Below, one piece after another: positions 42,403 through 51,606 of a DNA stretch of 64,000 nt. Under the pieces are notes generated by a model that was not told the DNA's origin, searched no databases, and saw only the letters and a list, made by a program, of their open reading frames with translations. Made by a program: the position numbers and the translations under genes. The stretch is from Xanthomonas vesicatoria ATCC 35937. GTDB lineage: Bacteria > Pseudomonadota > Gammaproteobacteria > Xanthomonadales > Xanthomonadaceae. Where the stretch lies: assembly GCF_001908725.1 (NCBI RefSeq), contig NZ_CP018725.1:2543501-2607500 (forward strand), given 5' to 3'. The stretch's first letter is position 1. Each line of letters starts with the position of its first letter.

Positions 42403-42511
42403 AAACGCGTTCGCCGCAAGTGCGGTGCGCCCCACGATTGCGGCGCGCATTCGTGGCCACTGGTGCCCGCCAGCGCGCAATCGCCGGCATCCACCTCACC
42501 GACCTTCTGCG

Positions 42512-43825
42512 TCAGCGCGACGGCTGCCGCCGCGCCGATTTCAACCGTGCCAATTGCGCTTCGTACGCGCGCGCGAACTCGTCGCCGAACAGGCGGCGGA
42601 AGCAGTCGTCCGGGTCACCGCGCAGTTGTTCGAAGTTGTCGCGGTAGCGCTCCCAGTAGCGGCCCTTGCCGCCGAAATTCAGGCGCTTGCCGCCGGCATC
42701 GGCTTCCTGTTCCAGGCGGTCGGGGCTGAAGTGGAACAGCATCGCATCGAAGGCGGCGCGCATCCCGGCCAGCATCGCCATCTGATGGCAGCGGATGTCG
42801 TCGAAGGCGTCCTCGAATGCCGGCACACCAGACAGGAAGGACGCGCTTGGCGGGGCCAGCAATTTTTGCAGCGCGTCTTCGGCGGTGGCGGCGAACTTGA
42901 GCGGGTTGTTCTCAGAGCGCTGGATCACCGTCACCGGTAGGCGGAAGGTGTTCTTGATCTCGGCGCGTGCGCGCAACACGTCCATGACCCCATCCACCAC
43001 GATGGTAAAGATGCGCTCCAGCTCCGGTGGCACTGACAGCGTGGAGACGGGCGGACTGCCTGACGCCTGCAGTGCAGGCGCTGCAACCGGTGACGCAGGC
43101 ATGGCCGCAGGGACCGACGACGATGGCGGCGCAAAGTCGCCCAGCGTCAGGTCCCAGTTTTCCGGCAGGGTGGCGCGCGTGTCGCCATTGCCCGGCGGGC
43201 GAAAGTGATCATGGCTGGCGTTGCTGTGATTCCATGCGCTGGGCACCACGCTCGGTGGCGGGTCCGGCAAGGGGTCGAGCAGCCGCAATGGATCGAGCTC
43301 GCGTGGCGTGCTGCCGAGCAGCAGGCCGTCCAACGGGTCGTCGGCGGCAGGATGCGTAGCAAGCGGCGCACCGAAATCCAGCAGGTCGAACGCATGCGCG
43401 GGCGCAGCGGTACGCAGCGGCGATGGCGGCGGCGCGACCTGGGTGCGGTCGTCCATGGCGTCCGGCAGCGGATCGAACGCAGGCGTCAGATCGGGCGCGG
43501 CGGTCAGGGGGTGCACCTGCACCTGGATCTCGAAGCCGTCCAGCTGCAGGCGGTCGCCATCGCTCAATGCGCACGGGTCGGCACGCGTGAGTGCCACGCC
43601 ATTGAGCGACATACCGTTGGTGCTGCGGTCCTCGATGAAGTACATGCCATTGAGGAAGCGCACCACCGCATGCGTGCGCGAGATGCCCGGCGCCGCCAGC
43701 ACCCAATCGCTTTCGTCGGAGCGACCGATGCTGCCGCCGGTCCCCGCAAAATGTTTTTGCACGCTGCTACCGAACTGCGCGGTCTGCGCGCCGCTCACGG
43801 TGAGAATCAACTGCGAAGTGGACAC
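42512..43825 (-). CDS. tagH: TagH: T6SS FHA-domain protein
   Basis: A 437-residue protein. The N-terminal FHA domain (about 10-100) has GSIGRSDESDWVL, ISRTHAVVRF and DRSTNGMSLNG, the phosphothreonine-binding residues. A disordered Pro/Asp-rich middle (about 110-265) follows, then the C-terminal T6SS-FHA domain (about 270-437) with AFDDIRCHQMAMLAGMRAAFD and ERYRDNFEQL. FHA proteins are the substrates through which the PpkA kinase and PppA phosphatase set T6SS activity, so this gene completes the phosphorylation switch encoded at 28584-32982. It stands alone between the LysR gene and the palindromic repeat. Confidence 0.92.
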   Translation of the reverse strand: MSTSQLILTVSGAQTAQFGSSVQKHFAGTGGSIGRSDESDWVLAAPGISRTHAVVRFLNGMYFIEDRSTNGMSLNGVALTRADPCALSDGDRLQLDGFEIQVQVHPLTAAPDLTPAFDPLPDAMDDRTQVAPPPSPLRTAAPAHAFDLLDFGAPLATHPAADDPLDGLLLGSTPRELDPLRLLDPLPDPPPSVVPSAWNHSNASHDHFRPPGNGDTRATLPENWDLTLGDFAPPSSSVPAAMPASPVAAPALQASGSPPVSTLSVPPELERIFTIVVDGVMDVLRARAEIKNTFRLPVTVIQRSENNPLKFAATAEDALQKLLAPPSASFLSGVPAFEDAFDDIRCHQMAMLAGMRAAFDAMLFHFSPDRLEQEADAGGKRLNFGGKGRYWERYRDNFEQLRGDPDDCFRRLFGDEFARAYEAQLARLKSARRQPSR

Positions 43826-43954
43826 GACACAGGCTCCTGCAAATGATGATCGATATCAGGGAAGAACGTGGTGCGGCTGATCGAACGTCGCGAGCGGCCG
43901 CGCAGTGATTGTTTAGCCATCCTCGGCGTCACTCAGGTGGTCCTGAGCGGGGTT

Positions 43955-44229
43955 GGTCGAGGGCGCGGCGCCCTCACCGCTCGCGGGACACGTCGTAGAT
44001 CCATCCATGGAGCCTCGGTGGCGGCATCCATGCCGCCACACGGTCCTGCACGCGGTGAGGACACCGCGCTAGTGAGTAAGTCGGCCGCTTTAAGAAGATC
44101 TACGCACGCCGACCGTGTCGACTGGTCATTGCCCGCCCACCGTCGCGGGACCTTACGCAACACGGAGACCGTGTAAGAGCCTGCGAGGACATACCTGCGG
44201 CATATCCTGCGATGGTGGGCGGGTAAGGG
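43955..44229. repeat. Dispersed copy of the palindromic repeat family
   Basis: Contains the exact 18-bp palindrome GGCGGCATCCATGCCGCC at 44020-44037, preceded by the same CCCTCACCGCTCGCGGGACAC-type flank and followed by CACACGGTCCTGC as in the 11784-12746 array. Further right, TTGCCCGCCCACCGTCGCGGGA (44129-44150) and its imperfect reverse complement (44205-44226) frame a smaller inverted repeat, with an inner hairpin CACGGAGACCGTG. It lies between tagH and the DUF6931-like gene, inside the T6SS locus. Confidence 0.85.
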
Positions 44230-44413
44230 CTCTGCAGCGGCGTCGCAGATCATCCGCTCTGCCGCCGGCGCAGCCACAGCCTTGAACACGATCGCAAACT
44301 CAAGTTGTTCAAGTGGCTGGAAAACGTTGCGAGCAATGAATAGGTCGAGGTGGCCGGCGTCTTCAAGGACGGCATGTCTGCCTGGCACATGCCGCGATGA
44401 CCAATCGGCGATG

Positions 44414-44962
44414 TCATGGCGCGCGCACATTGGCCAGCAACTCCAGCGCATGTGCGGCATACCCGTTGCGGCGCGCCTGCAGCTGCGCCGGCTCCCGTGC
44501 CGCCAGCAAGGTGAGTGCGGCAGCTACCGCCCGCGCGGTCAGGTGTTCGGGCGGTGGCACCGGCGTGGTCTGCTGCGGTGGCGCCAGGCTGCCGCCGGAC
44601 CAGGCCACCGCCGCCGCCAACCAGGCGCCCAAGGAAACGTAACCGCCCGCATGCGCAAATGCCTGCGCGGCGCGGCGATGCGTCTCGCTGGGGTCACGCA
44701 CCCACTTCTCGGCCAGAGCGGCGCCGACGCGGTCTTCCTCGTCCAGCGGTTCGCCGCGCACGCATTGGCACAGCCAGGCCACCGCATAGCGCTTGGGTAA
44801 CAGGCGCGCGAGCAGTTTGATCGCATCCTCGCCGTACCCCTGCGCCAGCAACGCACGCACCGCTGCCTGCGGCGCGATCGGCGCACCCAGCTGCGCGCGT
44901 GCCGGCGCGGACACCTGCATGTCCGCACACGCCTGCGCCAGCGAGAGATCGGGCGCGCTCAT
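44414..44962 (-). CDS. DUF6931-like T6SS-associated protein
   Basis: A 182-residue, mainly helical, Ala-rich soluble protein. Features include LLARLLPKRYAVAWLCQCVR, AALAEKWVRDPSETHRRAAQAFA and YVSLGAWLAAAVAWSGGSLAPP. Proteins of this type occur beside vgrG or PAAR genes in proteobacterial T6SS loci, but no biochemical role is known. Its ATG overlaps the vgrG stop (ATGA), so it is made together with VgrG and may be a loading factor or adaptor for the spike (inference). No signal peptide or membrane helix. Confidence 0.75.
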   Translation of the reverse strand: MSAPDLSLAQACADMQVSAPARAQLGAPIAPQAAVRALLAQGYGEDAIKLLARLLPKRYAVAWLCQCVRGEPLDEEDRVGAALAEKWVRDPSETHRRAAQAFAHAGGYVSLGAWLAAAVAWSGGSLAPPQQTTPVPPPEHLTARAVAAALTLLAAREPAQLQARRNGYAAHALELLANVRAP

Positions 44963-46923
44963 CCGATCATGATCAGGCCGCCGGCAACCTGCACCAGCGC
45001 GTCTGCCTTGATGTTGACCAACGGACCTTTGACGGTCGCCGACGCGCCGGCTTCGGCGCTGAGCATGCCGCCGGACGACAGCTTGAGCGTGCCATCGCCC
45101 ACCACCTCGGTGGCCGGCGAGGTGGCCTGCAGCTGCGCATCGGCAATCAACTTGATCGCCATCGAGGTGGTCTTGGCCTCGGTCGTCGCATCGATCAGGA
45201 TCTTGATGCCGCTGAGCACGATGTCGCCGTTGCGTTTCATCACCAGGCGCGAGCTGCCGGTGACCAGCTCGATCTCTTCGCCGGCCTGGAGCAACAGTTT
45301 CTTGCCCACGTCCACGCTGTCGTTGTTGTCGATGCGTGCGCTGCGATCGTGGTTGACCGTGAGCACCTGGTCGTTAGTCACCGTGGCGGTGTGGTCGTTC
45401 TGCACCTCTTCGCGCAGATCGCGTTGTGCGCGCAGATAGACTTCTTCCTGGCCGGCCTTGTCGTCGAAACGCAGCTCGTTGAAGTCCGCGCTACCGCCGA
45501 GCAGGCTGCGGCTACGCACGCCACTTTGGGTCTTGTTTTCCGGCAAGGCGAACGGCACGGCGTGATCGGCGTTGTAGACGCTGCCCACGATCAACGGACG
45601 GTCCGGGTCGCCTTCCAGAAAGCTCACCACCACTTCCTGCCCGACCCGCGGCAGGCTCATCGCGCCCCAGCCCTTGCCCGCCCACATCGAGGCCACGCGG
45701 ACCCAGCACGACGGCGCCCCGTGCGGGCGTGCGGACGTGGCCCAATGGAAGGTCACCTGCACACGGCCATGCGCATCCACCACGATGTCTTCGTCGGTGT
45801 CGCCGGTCACCACCGCCGTCTGCAGACCGGCAATGCTGGGTGTGGGCGTGCGCCGCAGGCTACGGAAGGGCAGCCGGCTTTCCAGTACCTGCACGGTGCT
45901 GGAAAACGGCGCCTCCTCGCCATGCTCCGGTGCGGCCAGCGTGGTCTGCGCCGACAACACCAGATATTCCTGGTTGATCGGAGTGCAGGGATGCCCGCGC
46001 AAGGTGAACAGCGCACCGACCATCAGCCCGCAGGCGTTGGTCGTGGCGTGGTGGCTGGCGCGTTGCACGTTGACCGCCTCGTTACGCACCTGCGCGTAGC
46101 GGCGGGCATCGGCTTGCAACGCATGCGGGCCCGGATAATCGAAGACCTCCAGCGTGTCGACCCGGTGCACGTCGTCGCCACCGGCGACCGCCTGTGCCGC
46201 CAGGGAGGCACGTGGTTGCTGCGGGTCGTAGTCGGCAAGTGCGTGGCGTGTGGAATGCAGCGCACGGGCGCTGCGCCACTGGCTCACCACCGAACGCAGG
46301 ATGCGCCGGTGCTGCATGTCCGGTGGGACGTACGGCAGCGTGTTCACCCCATTACGCACCACATGCGCGCCAAGCGCGTCGCAAAGCACCAAGGTGTGCG
46401 CTTCGCGCGTATGCGTGAAGTAGTAATAGATGCCTTCCTGTTCCAGCAGCCGGCTGATGAAGCTGAAGTCGTCTTCGCGGTATTGCACGCAATACACCCG
46501 CTTGGGGTATTGCGCGCTGAGCCGCTGCTGGATGTCGCTGTAGCCGCTGTCGGCCAGCACGCTGCTGACGATCTCCGGCACGCTCAGATCCTGATAGATG
46601 CGGCAATCGCGGCGTTGGGTGAGCAACCACGGCCGCGGCACCACATGCAGCTCGAGCACGGTGTAGGGCAGCGCATCGATCACGGTGGAGCCGGCCTGCG
46701 CGCACGTCGCCACCATGCCGTGGTACCAGCGCTGCTCGCCGTTGTCGTCGGCCAGCTCGACGGCGACCGGTGTGGCCAACAGTGCGCGCAGGTTGGGTTG
46801 TGCATCCGTGCACAACGCTTCGATGCGGAACTCGAACAGCTGCCCCAACGCTTCGCTGGCCTGCATGCGATGCAGCAGCAGGCGCTCGCCAAGATCGGAG
46901 TGCAGCGTGATGGTGCGCGGCAT
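44959..46923 (-). CDS. vgrG: VgrG (TssI) T6SS spike protein
   Basis: A 654-residue protein. The gp27-like N-terminal domain (about 1-370) begins RTITLHSDLGERLLLHRM and has YREDDFSFISRLLEQEGIYY. The gp5/OB-fold region (about 395-480) has VRVASMWAGKGWGAMSLPRVGQEVVVSFLEGDPDRP, the signature of VgrG. A beta-helical needle with repeated short Val/Ile-rich strands runs to the C-terminus. There is no C-terminal effector extension, so effectors would dock non-covalently or via PAAR. The start at 46923 (MPRTITLHS) is set by homology; the frame continues upstream to 46998. Confidence 0.95.
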   Translation of the reverse strand: MPRTITLHSDLGERLLLHRMQASEALGQLFEFRIEALCTDAQPNLRALLATPVAVELADDNGEQRWYHGMVATCAQAGSTVIDALPYTVLELHVVPRPWLLTQRRDCRIYQDLSVPEIVSSVLADSGYSDIQQRLSAQYPKRVYCVQYREDDFSFISRLLEQEGIYYYFTHTREAHTLVLCDALGAHVVRNGVNTLPYVPPDMQHRRILRSVVSQWRSARALHSTRHALADYDPQQPRASLAAQAVAGGDDVHRVDTLEVFDYPGPHALQADARRYAQVRNEAVNVQRASHHATTNACGLMVGALFTLRGHPCTPINQEYLVLSAQTTLAAPEHGEEAPFSSTVQVLESRLPFRSLRRTPTPSIAGLQTAVVTGDTDEDIVVDAHGRVQVTFHWATSARPHGAPSCWVRVASMWAGKGWGAMSLPRVGQEVVVSFLEGDPDRPLIVGSVYNADHAVPFALPENKTQSGVRSRSLLGGSADFNELRFDDKAGQEEVYLRAQRDLREEVQNDHTATVTNDQVLTVNHDRSARIDNNDSVDVGKKLLLQAGEEIELVTGSSRLVMKRNGDIVLSGIKILIDATTEAKTTSMAIKLIADAQLQATSPATEVVGDGTLKLSSGGMLSAEAGASATVKGPLVNIKADALVQVAGGLIMIG

Positions 46924-47065
46924 CGAAGCATCCACAGAAAATGAGGCAGTGCAGGCAATCGCCGGACAGTACGGGCCACAGACAGCGCTCCGTATCAAGG
47001 CTGCGCGGGCGATCCGGGCACCGTGATGCTCACATGCGCGCTGCGGGCAAAGCCGACATTTCGTC

Positions 47066-48418
47066 TCACGCCTGCCGAGGTGTACGTGCGGTCACCACCC
47101 AGCCATGCACCGGTTGCCCGCGTTCGCTACGCAGCACATCGGCCTGCAGATCGATCAAGCGCAGTCCGGCCCCCAGCAACGCTGCTTCGATATGCGCCTG
47201 GCTGTGTTGGTAACGCCCGCTGGCATCCAGGCGCACCACATCGCCCGCTGCATCCAGCGCTTCCACGGTGAAAACGATCACGCCACCGGGCCGCAACGCA
47301 GCGGCAGCGGCGGTGAGCACCGGGTGCAGTGCGCCGAAATACACCAGCGTGTCGGCCGACCCGATCACATCCCAGCGCTGCGGGTGCGCCTGCAGATAGG
47401 CGGTGAGTTCGGCCACCTCCAGCGCATCGTAGCCACCTCGGGCCCGTGCCTTGGCCACCATGCCCGGCGACAGATCCACCCCGGCGAGGTGAGATGCATA
47501 CGGCCGCAGCAGCGGTGCGCACAAGCCGGTACCACAGCCGGCATCGAGGATGTCCAAGGTTGCAGCGGGTGCATGCAGGCGGGCTTGCAGCGCCTTCAGT
47601 ATGCAGTGGGGTGCGCGGTAATCGAGGTTGCACACCAGTTGCTCGTCGAAGCTGTCGGCAAAGCCGTCGAACAGCTCGCGTACATACGTGTCGGAAGCGC
47701 GCGGCGGCGCCACGGTTCCGCCACAGGCCGCCAACATGTGCGCGGCCACGGCATTGCCCGGGTCGCGCGCCAGCCAGTCGCGATACACCTGTTGCGCCTG
47801 CACGTGCTCGCCCAACAGATACAGCCCGGTGCCCAATGCCTCGCGCGCAGGCAAATGGTCCGATAACAGCGTGCAGGCCTGTTGCAGGCATCCGACCGAC
47901 TGCTGCAAATGCTCGGCGTCCTGCGCGTTGTTGCGCAGGAACAAGCCGAGCAAATAATGCCCATGCGCCGATTCGGGATAGGTGTGCAGCAATGCAGCGT
48001 AGGTCAGGAAGGCTTCTTCATGGCGGCGCTGCGCTTCCAGCACGGCGGCCAGATTGGCCAGCGCATCGGCATGCGCCGGTTGCAGTGCAAGCGCATTGCG
48101 ATAGCACTGCTCGGCATCGCTCAGCCGGCCGCATTCGCGGTGCACGTTGCCCAGGTTGTTGCAGGCATCCGGATGTGCCGGCGCCAGCTGCAATGCCTGG
48201 CTGATGGCCGCCACCGCCGCTGCGCTCTTGCCCTGCTGATGCAGCAACACGCCGTGGTAATGCAGCGCCTGCGCATGGCCGGGCTGCACCTCCAGCAGCT
48301 GGGCGTAGGCCTGCGCCGCCTGGTCGAGCTTGCCGGCGCGATGCGCCTGTATCGCGCTGTGCAGTAAAGCGTCCAGGTCGGTGTGCATCCGGGCGGTCGC
48401 GTGGCGGGCAGGCTGCAT
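47066..48418 (-). CDS. TPR-repeat SAM-dependent methyltransferase
   Basis: A 450-residue protein. The N-terminal half (about 10-250) is a run of tetratricopeptide repeats (for example AYAQLLEVQPGHAQALHYHG and ACNNLGNVHRECGRLSDAEQ). The C-terminal half (about 265-450) is a class I methyltransferase of the COG4976 type, with ELFDGFADSFDEQLV and the SAM-binding ILDAGCGTGLC. It could methylate a protein recognised by its TPRs. It sits between PAAR and vgrG on the same strand, which suggests a T6SS link, but such a gene is not a known core component. AAGGAG seven nt before the ATG supports the start at 48418. Confidence 0.85.
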   Translation of the reverse strand: MQPARHATARMHTDLDALLHSAIQAHRAGKLDQAAQAYAQLLEVQPGHAQALHYHGVLLHQQGKSAAAVAAISQALQLAPAHPDACNNLGNVHRECGRLSDAEQCYRNALALQPAHADALANLAAVLEAQRRHEEAFLTYAALLHTYPESAHGHYLLGLFLRNNAQDAEHLQQSVGCLQQACTLLSDHLPAREALGTGLYLLGEHVQAQQVYRDWLARDPGNAVAAHMLAACGGTVAPPRASDTYVRELFDGFADSFDEQLVCNLDYRAPHCILKALQARLHAPAATLDILDAGCGTGLCAPLLRPYASHLAGVDLSPGMVAKARARGGYDALEVAELTAYLQAHPQRWDVIGSADTLVYFGALHPVLTAAAAALRPGGVIVFTVEALDAAGDVVRLDASGRYQHSQAHIEAALLGAGLRLIDLQADVLRSERGQPVHGWVVTARTPRQA

Positions 48419-48735
48419 GCGGCATCTCCTTGGTGGGTATGACGCAGGGGATGCGTCGAATGACGGTGGATCCGGGAACGGTGCCGCGCGATCCCTGCCG
48501 ATGCGGCTGCTCATCGGCCTTTGCGGCCGTAACGCTCAACTGTCTTTCGCAGCGTCTTGAATCATTTTGAAGACGTGCAAGGGCCGACCCTTGCATCCAC
48601 TCGATTGCATGCGCATGCAGCCGGTCATTGCAATGGCAGCGCTGCGGATGCAGCGACGCTCACCGACGTCTCGCGAGCCACGGCGCTATGTGTCAACCAG
48701 GCAAGCCCAGCGCAGTGCGCATCCCGGCCAGGCCA
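48419..48735. other. Intergenic region between PAAR and TPR-methyltransferase genes
   Basis: About 317 bp, the largest gap within this part of the T6SS block, so it may carry a promoter for methyltransferase-vgrG-DUF6931. I see no gene or clear -35/-10 pair. Confidence 0.4.
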
Positions 48736-49023
48736 TCAGCCGATCAACACCGTAAAACAGCCCAAGCTGATCACCCCGCCATGCGCGGTGCTGTCGCCCA
48801 GGCGGGCCGCCGGTTGGCCGCTGATGATCACGGTCGGCGCGCCCATCACGATGCTGTCCGGCGGGCCCACGCACACCGCCGCATCACCGATGCGCGCGGC
48901 CGGCAGGCCACCGATCAACACCGTCGGTGCGCCAGGCCCGATGATCGGCCCGCCCACATGCGGCACCACCCCGGTGACCATCGGGCACACATGCAGATCC
49001 GTCAGGCGTGCGGCAGGTTGCAC
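48736..49023 (-). CDS. PAAR-domain T6SS spike-tip protein
   Basis: A 95-residue protein made up almost entirely of a PAAR domain: PAARLTDLHVC, VLIGGLPAARIGDAAVCVG and a final PAARLGDSTAHGG. The Cys and His residues expected to bind the tip zinc are present (C13, H22 region, C51, H81). PAAR proteins sharpen the VgrG spike and can carry effectors. With no extension, this one is a bare tip. The start codon is GTG with GGAG eight nt upstream. It lies 69 nt downstream of the kinase gene. Confidence 0.92.
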   Translation of the reverse strand: MQPAARLTDLHVCPMVTGVVPHVGGPIIGPGAPTVLIGGLPAARIGDAAVCVGPPDSIVMGAPTVIISGQPAARLGDSTAHGGVISLGCFTVLIG

Positions 49024-49092
49024 GGGTGCGCTCCGGGGCTGGCAATGCGGGCACTATCCGGCCGCGCGGCGCGGCTTACCCGACGATTTGTC

Positions 49093-51606
49093 TCAGCGCC
49101 GCGCCACCGCTGTTGTCGCCTCAACGCTGGAGGCGGCCGGCTCCGCCAGCGTCAGGGTCTGCCGTGCCGCACGCAGCGGCGCTTCGGCATCGCCAAAAAT
49201 GCCGGTGAGCACCTGCACCGCCTGCTGCGCATGCGCGCGCGCGGCGGCGGTCTGGCCGAGCGTGCGCTCGGCTTCGGACATGCCGCGCAGGATCTCGGCC
49301 GTCTGCGGATGCGCATGGCCCAGCACCCGCTCGCTGGTGGCCAGTGCGGCACGCTGCTCGGCCAGCGATGCGGCAGCCTGCCCGGCATCCAGCAACCAGA
49401 ACGCGTGGTTGCTGCGCATGGTGATGGTGGTCGGCGCATCCTCGCCGAGCGCCGCGCGTGCGCGTTCAAACGCCGCCCGATAATGCGGGCCGGCCTCGGC
49501 CACCTTGCCCTGCTGACGCAACGCGCCGGCTAGGTTGCCTTCCACCATCAAGGTGTCCATGGCGTTGTCGCCGTAGAGCTTGCGCGTGATCTGCAGCAGC
49601 GGCGCGAGTTCGGCCTCGGCGCCGGCAAAATCGCGTTGCATCAGCAAATACACCGACAGGCTGTTACGCATCGACAGCACCAGCGGATGCTCGGCCCCGC
49701 GCAGGGCGATGCGTTCGTGCAGCAGGCTGCGCTGCAAGGCGATGGCCGGCAGCAGCTGCCCGACATCGGCCAGCAGCGCGGCATAGACATTGCCGGCATC
49801 GATGCGTTGATCTGCGCTGGTCGCAGGATTGGCCAGCGCCGCCACATAGGCGCGCCGGCTCTCGGTCATGGCCTCGCGCATCCGGCCCTGCTCACGCAGC
49901 GTCCAGCCCAGCCAGGCATGCATCTCATTGCCAATGGCCTGCTGTTGCAGATCGCCGCGCTCGGCCTGCGCAATGCCCTGACGCAGCACCTGCACCGCTT
50001 CATCGCCCTTGCCTGCGCCGCGCAGTGCCTGGCCGAGCATGGAAGCGGTCTTCAATGCCGGTTTGCTGCCGGCTCCCATGCTCCGTTGTGCCAGCGCATG
50101 CGCGGTACGCAGATGCTGCACCGCTTGGGGAAAATCCGCCAGCGCGATCAAGGTGCCGCCCAGCGTCTGCTCTACATCGGTGCGCGCATCGGGCTGGCCG
50201 GCCAGCTCGCGCGCGGCGCGTTGCGAGGCTTGTTCCAGCACACGCAACATCAGGGTCTTGTCCAGATCCTTGGCAATCGCCGGGTCCACGCTGGACAGCA
50301 CCGAGGCCATGAAATCGCCGGTGACGCGCGCCCGTTGCGCGTCGCGCGCGGCCTGCTGCAGCGACCACAGCGTGGCGCCCAGGCCGGCCACCACCGTCAT
50401 CGCCACCAGTCCGCCGGCCACCACGCCACTGCGATGGCGCTGGGTGAACTTGCGCAGCCGCAATAACCGGCCAGCGCGCTGCGCGCGCGGCGGGTAGCCG
50501 TCCAGCCAGCGGTGCAGGTCGTCCAGCAGCGCCGACACCGACGCATAGCGTGCCCCCGGTTCCGGTGCCAGGGCGCGCAACACGATCGCCTCCAGGCCAT
50601 CGCGCAGTTGCTGCTGCAGACGCGTCTGGGTGGTCGCACGCGCCGCGCAGATCCGCGCCTGTGCATCGGCCGGTACCGATGCCACGCGTTGCGATGGCGG
50701 CTGCGGCAGCCCGTCGCGCGCGGCCACTGGCGCCAGTCCGCAACTCAGTTCATAGAACATCGCCCCCAAGGCGTAGATGTCGCTGCGCGCGTCCACCTGC
50801 TGCGCGCCGCGTGCCTGCTCCGGGCTCATGTAGCCGGGGGTGCCGCGCCCATGCGCCGAGGTCACCCCAGGGTTGGCGGCATCGATGGCGATGCCGAAGT
50901 CGATCACCCCCGGCATCGGCCGCCCGTCGATCTCGCTGACCAGCACGTTGCTGGGCTTGAGGTCGCGATGGATCACGCCTTTCTGGTGCGCGTGCTGCAC
51001 CGCCTCGCTCACCCGCAGCATCAGCAGAACGCGCGCATGCAACGACAACCGATGCTCGTCGCACCACCAGGTGATCGGCTCTCCGCGCAGGTACTCCATC
51101 ACCAGGTACGGGCGATTGTGCGCGTCGGTGCCCACATCGTGGATCTGCGCGATCGCCGGGTGCACCATCTGCGCGAGCAGCCGGCATTCGAACTCGAACA
51201 ACGCGCGGCCCTGCACATCCAGCGCGTCCGCGGCCACCAGTTTGATCGCCACCTCGCGCTCGTAGGCACCGTCGGCGCGATGGCCCAGATACACCTGGCC
51301 CATGCCGCCGGCACCGATCAGGCGGTCGATCGCCCATGCACCAAAGCGCGTGCCGGCCGGCAGTTCCGGTAAGGGTGTGCGCAACGCGGCGGCGGCCTGT
51401 TTGAGCGGCCCACGTACGCGCAGCGTGGCCTGCGATTCCACCGCCAGCATTGCCAGCAATTCGTCGCGCAGCACCGCATCGTCGCCGGCCTGGACACGCG
51501 CAAAGTCCTCGCGCTCGCGCACCGGCAACTGACAGGCCTGATGGAACAGCGCCTCCAGCCGCTGCCAGGCGGTGGCTGCCACGCTCACAGCTGCGCCGCC
51601 AACCAT
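49093..51606 (-). CDS. pknS: PknS-like transmembrane Ser/Thr kinase with TPR sensor region
   Basis: An 837-residue protein. The cytoplasmic kinase domain (about 90-355) has GAGGMGQVYLG, AIKLV, VIHRDLKPSNVLV and DFGIAI, all catalytic residues present. A basic linker is followed by a transmembrane helix (about 395-415, GVVAGGLVAMTVVAGLGATL). The C-terminal ~400 residues are helical with TPR-like repeats, probably periplasmic. In X. citri the PknS kinase activates the sigma factor EcfK to turn on T6SS genes in response to predatory amoebae. Gene order here, directly after the sigma gene, supports the same function. An alternative GTG start at 51588 overlaps the sigma stop (GTGA). Confidence 0.88.
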   Translation of the reverse strand: MVGGAAVSVAATAWQRLEALFHQACQLPVREREDFARVQAGDDAVLRDELLAMLAVESQATLRVRGPLKQAAAALRTPLPELPAGTRFGAWAIDRLIGAGGMGQVYLGHRADGAYEREVAIKLVAADALDVQGRALFEFECRLLAQMVHPAIAQIHDVGTDAHNRPYLVMEYLRGEPITWWCDEHRLSLHARVLLMLRVSEAVQHAHQKGVIHRDLKPSNVLVSEIDGRPMPGVIDFGIAIDAANPGVTSAHGRGTPGYMSPEQARGAQQVDARSDIYALGAMFYELSCGLAPVAARDGLPQPPSQRVASVPADAQARICAARATTQTRLQQQLRDGLEAIVLRALAPEPGARYASVSALLDDLHRWLDGYPPRAQRAGRLLRLRKFTQRHRSGVVAGGLVAMTVVAGLGATLWSLQQAARDAQRARVTGDFMASVLSSVDPAIAKDLDKTLMLRVLEQASQRAARELAGQPDARTDVEQTLGGTLIALADFPQAVQHLRTAHALAQRSMGAGSKPALKTASMLGQALRGAGKGDEAVQVLRQGIAQAERGDLQQQAIGNEMHAWLGWTLREQGRMREAMTESRRAYVAALANPATSADQRIDAGNVYAALLADVGQLLPAIALQRSLLHERIALRGAEHPLVLSMRNSLSVYLLMQRDFAGAEAELAPLLQITRKLYGDNAMDTLMVEGNLAGALRQQGKVAEAGPHYRAAFERARAALGEDAPTTITMRSNHAFWLLDAGQAAASLAEQRAALATSERVLGHAHPQTAEILRGMSEAERTLGQTAAARAHAQQAVQVLTGIFGDAEAPLRAARQTLTLAEPAASSVEATTAVARR

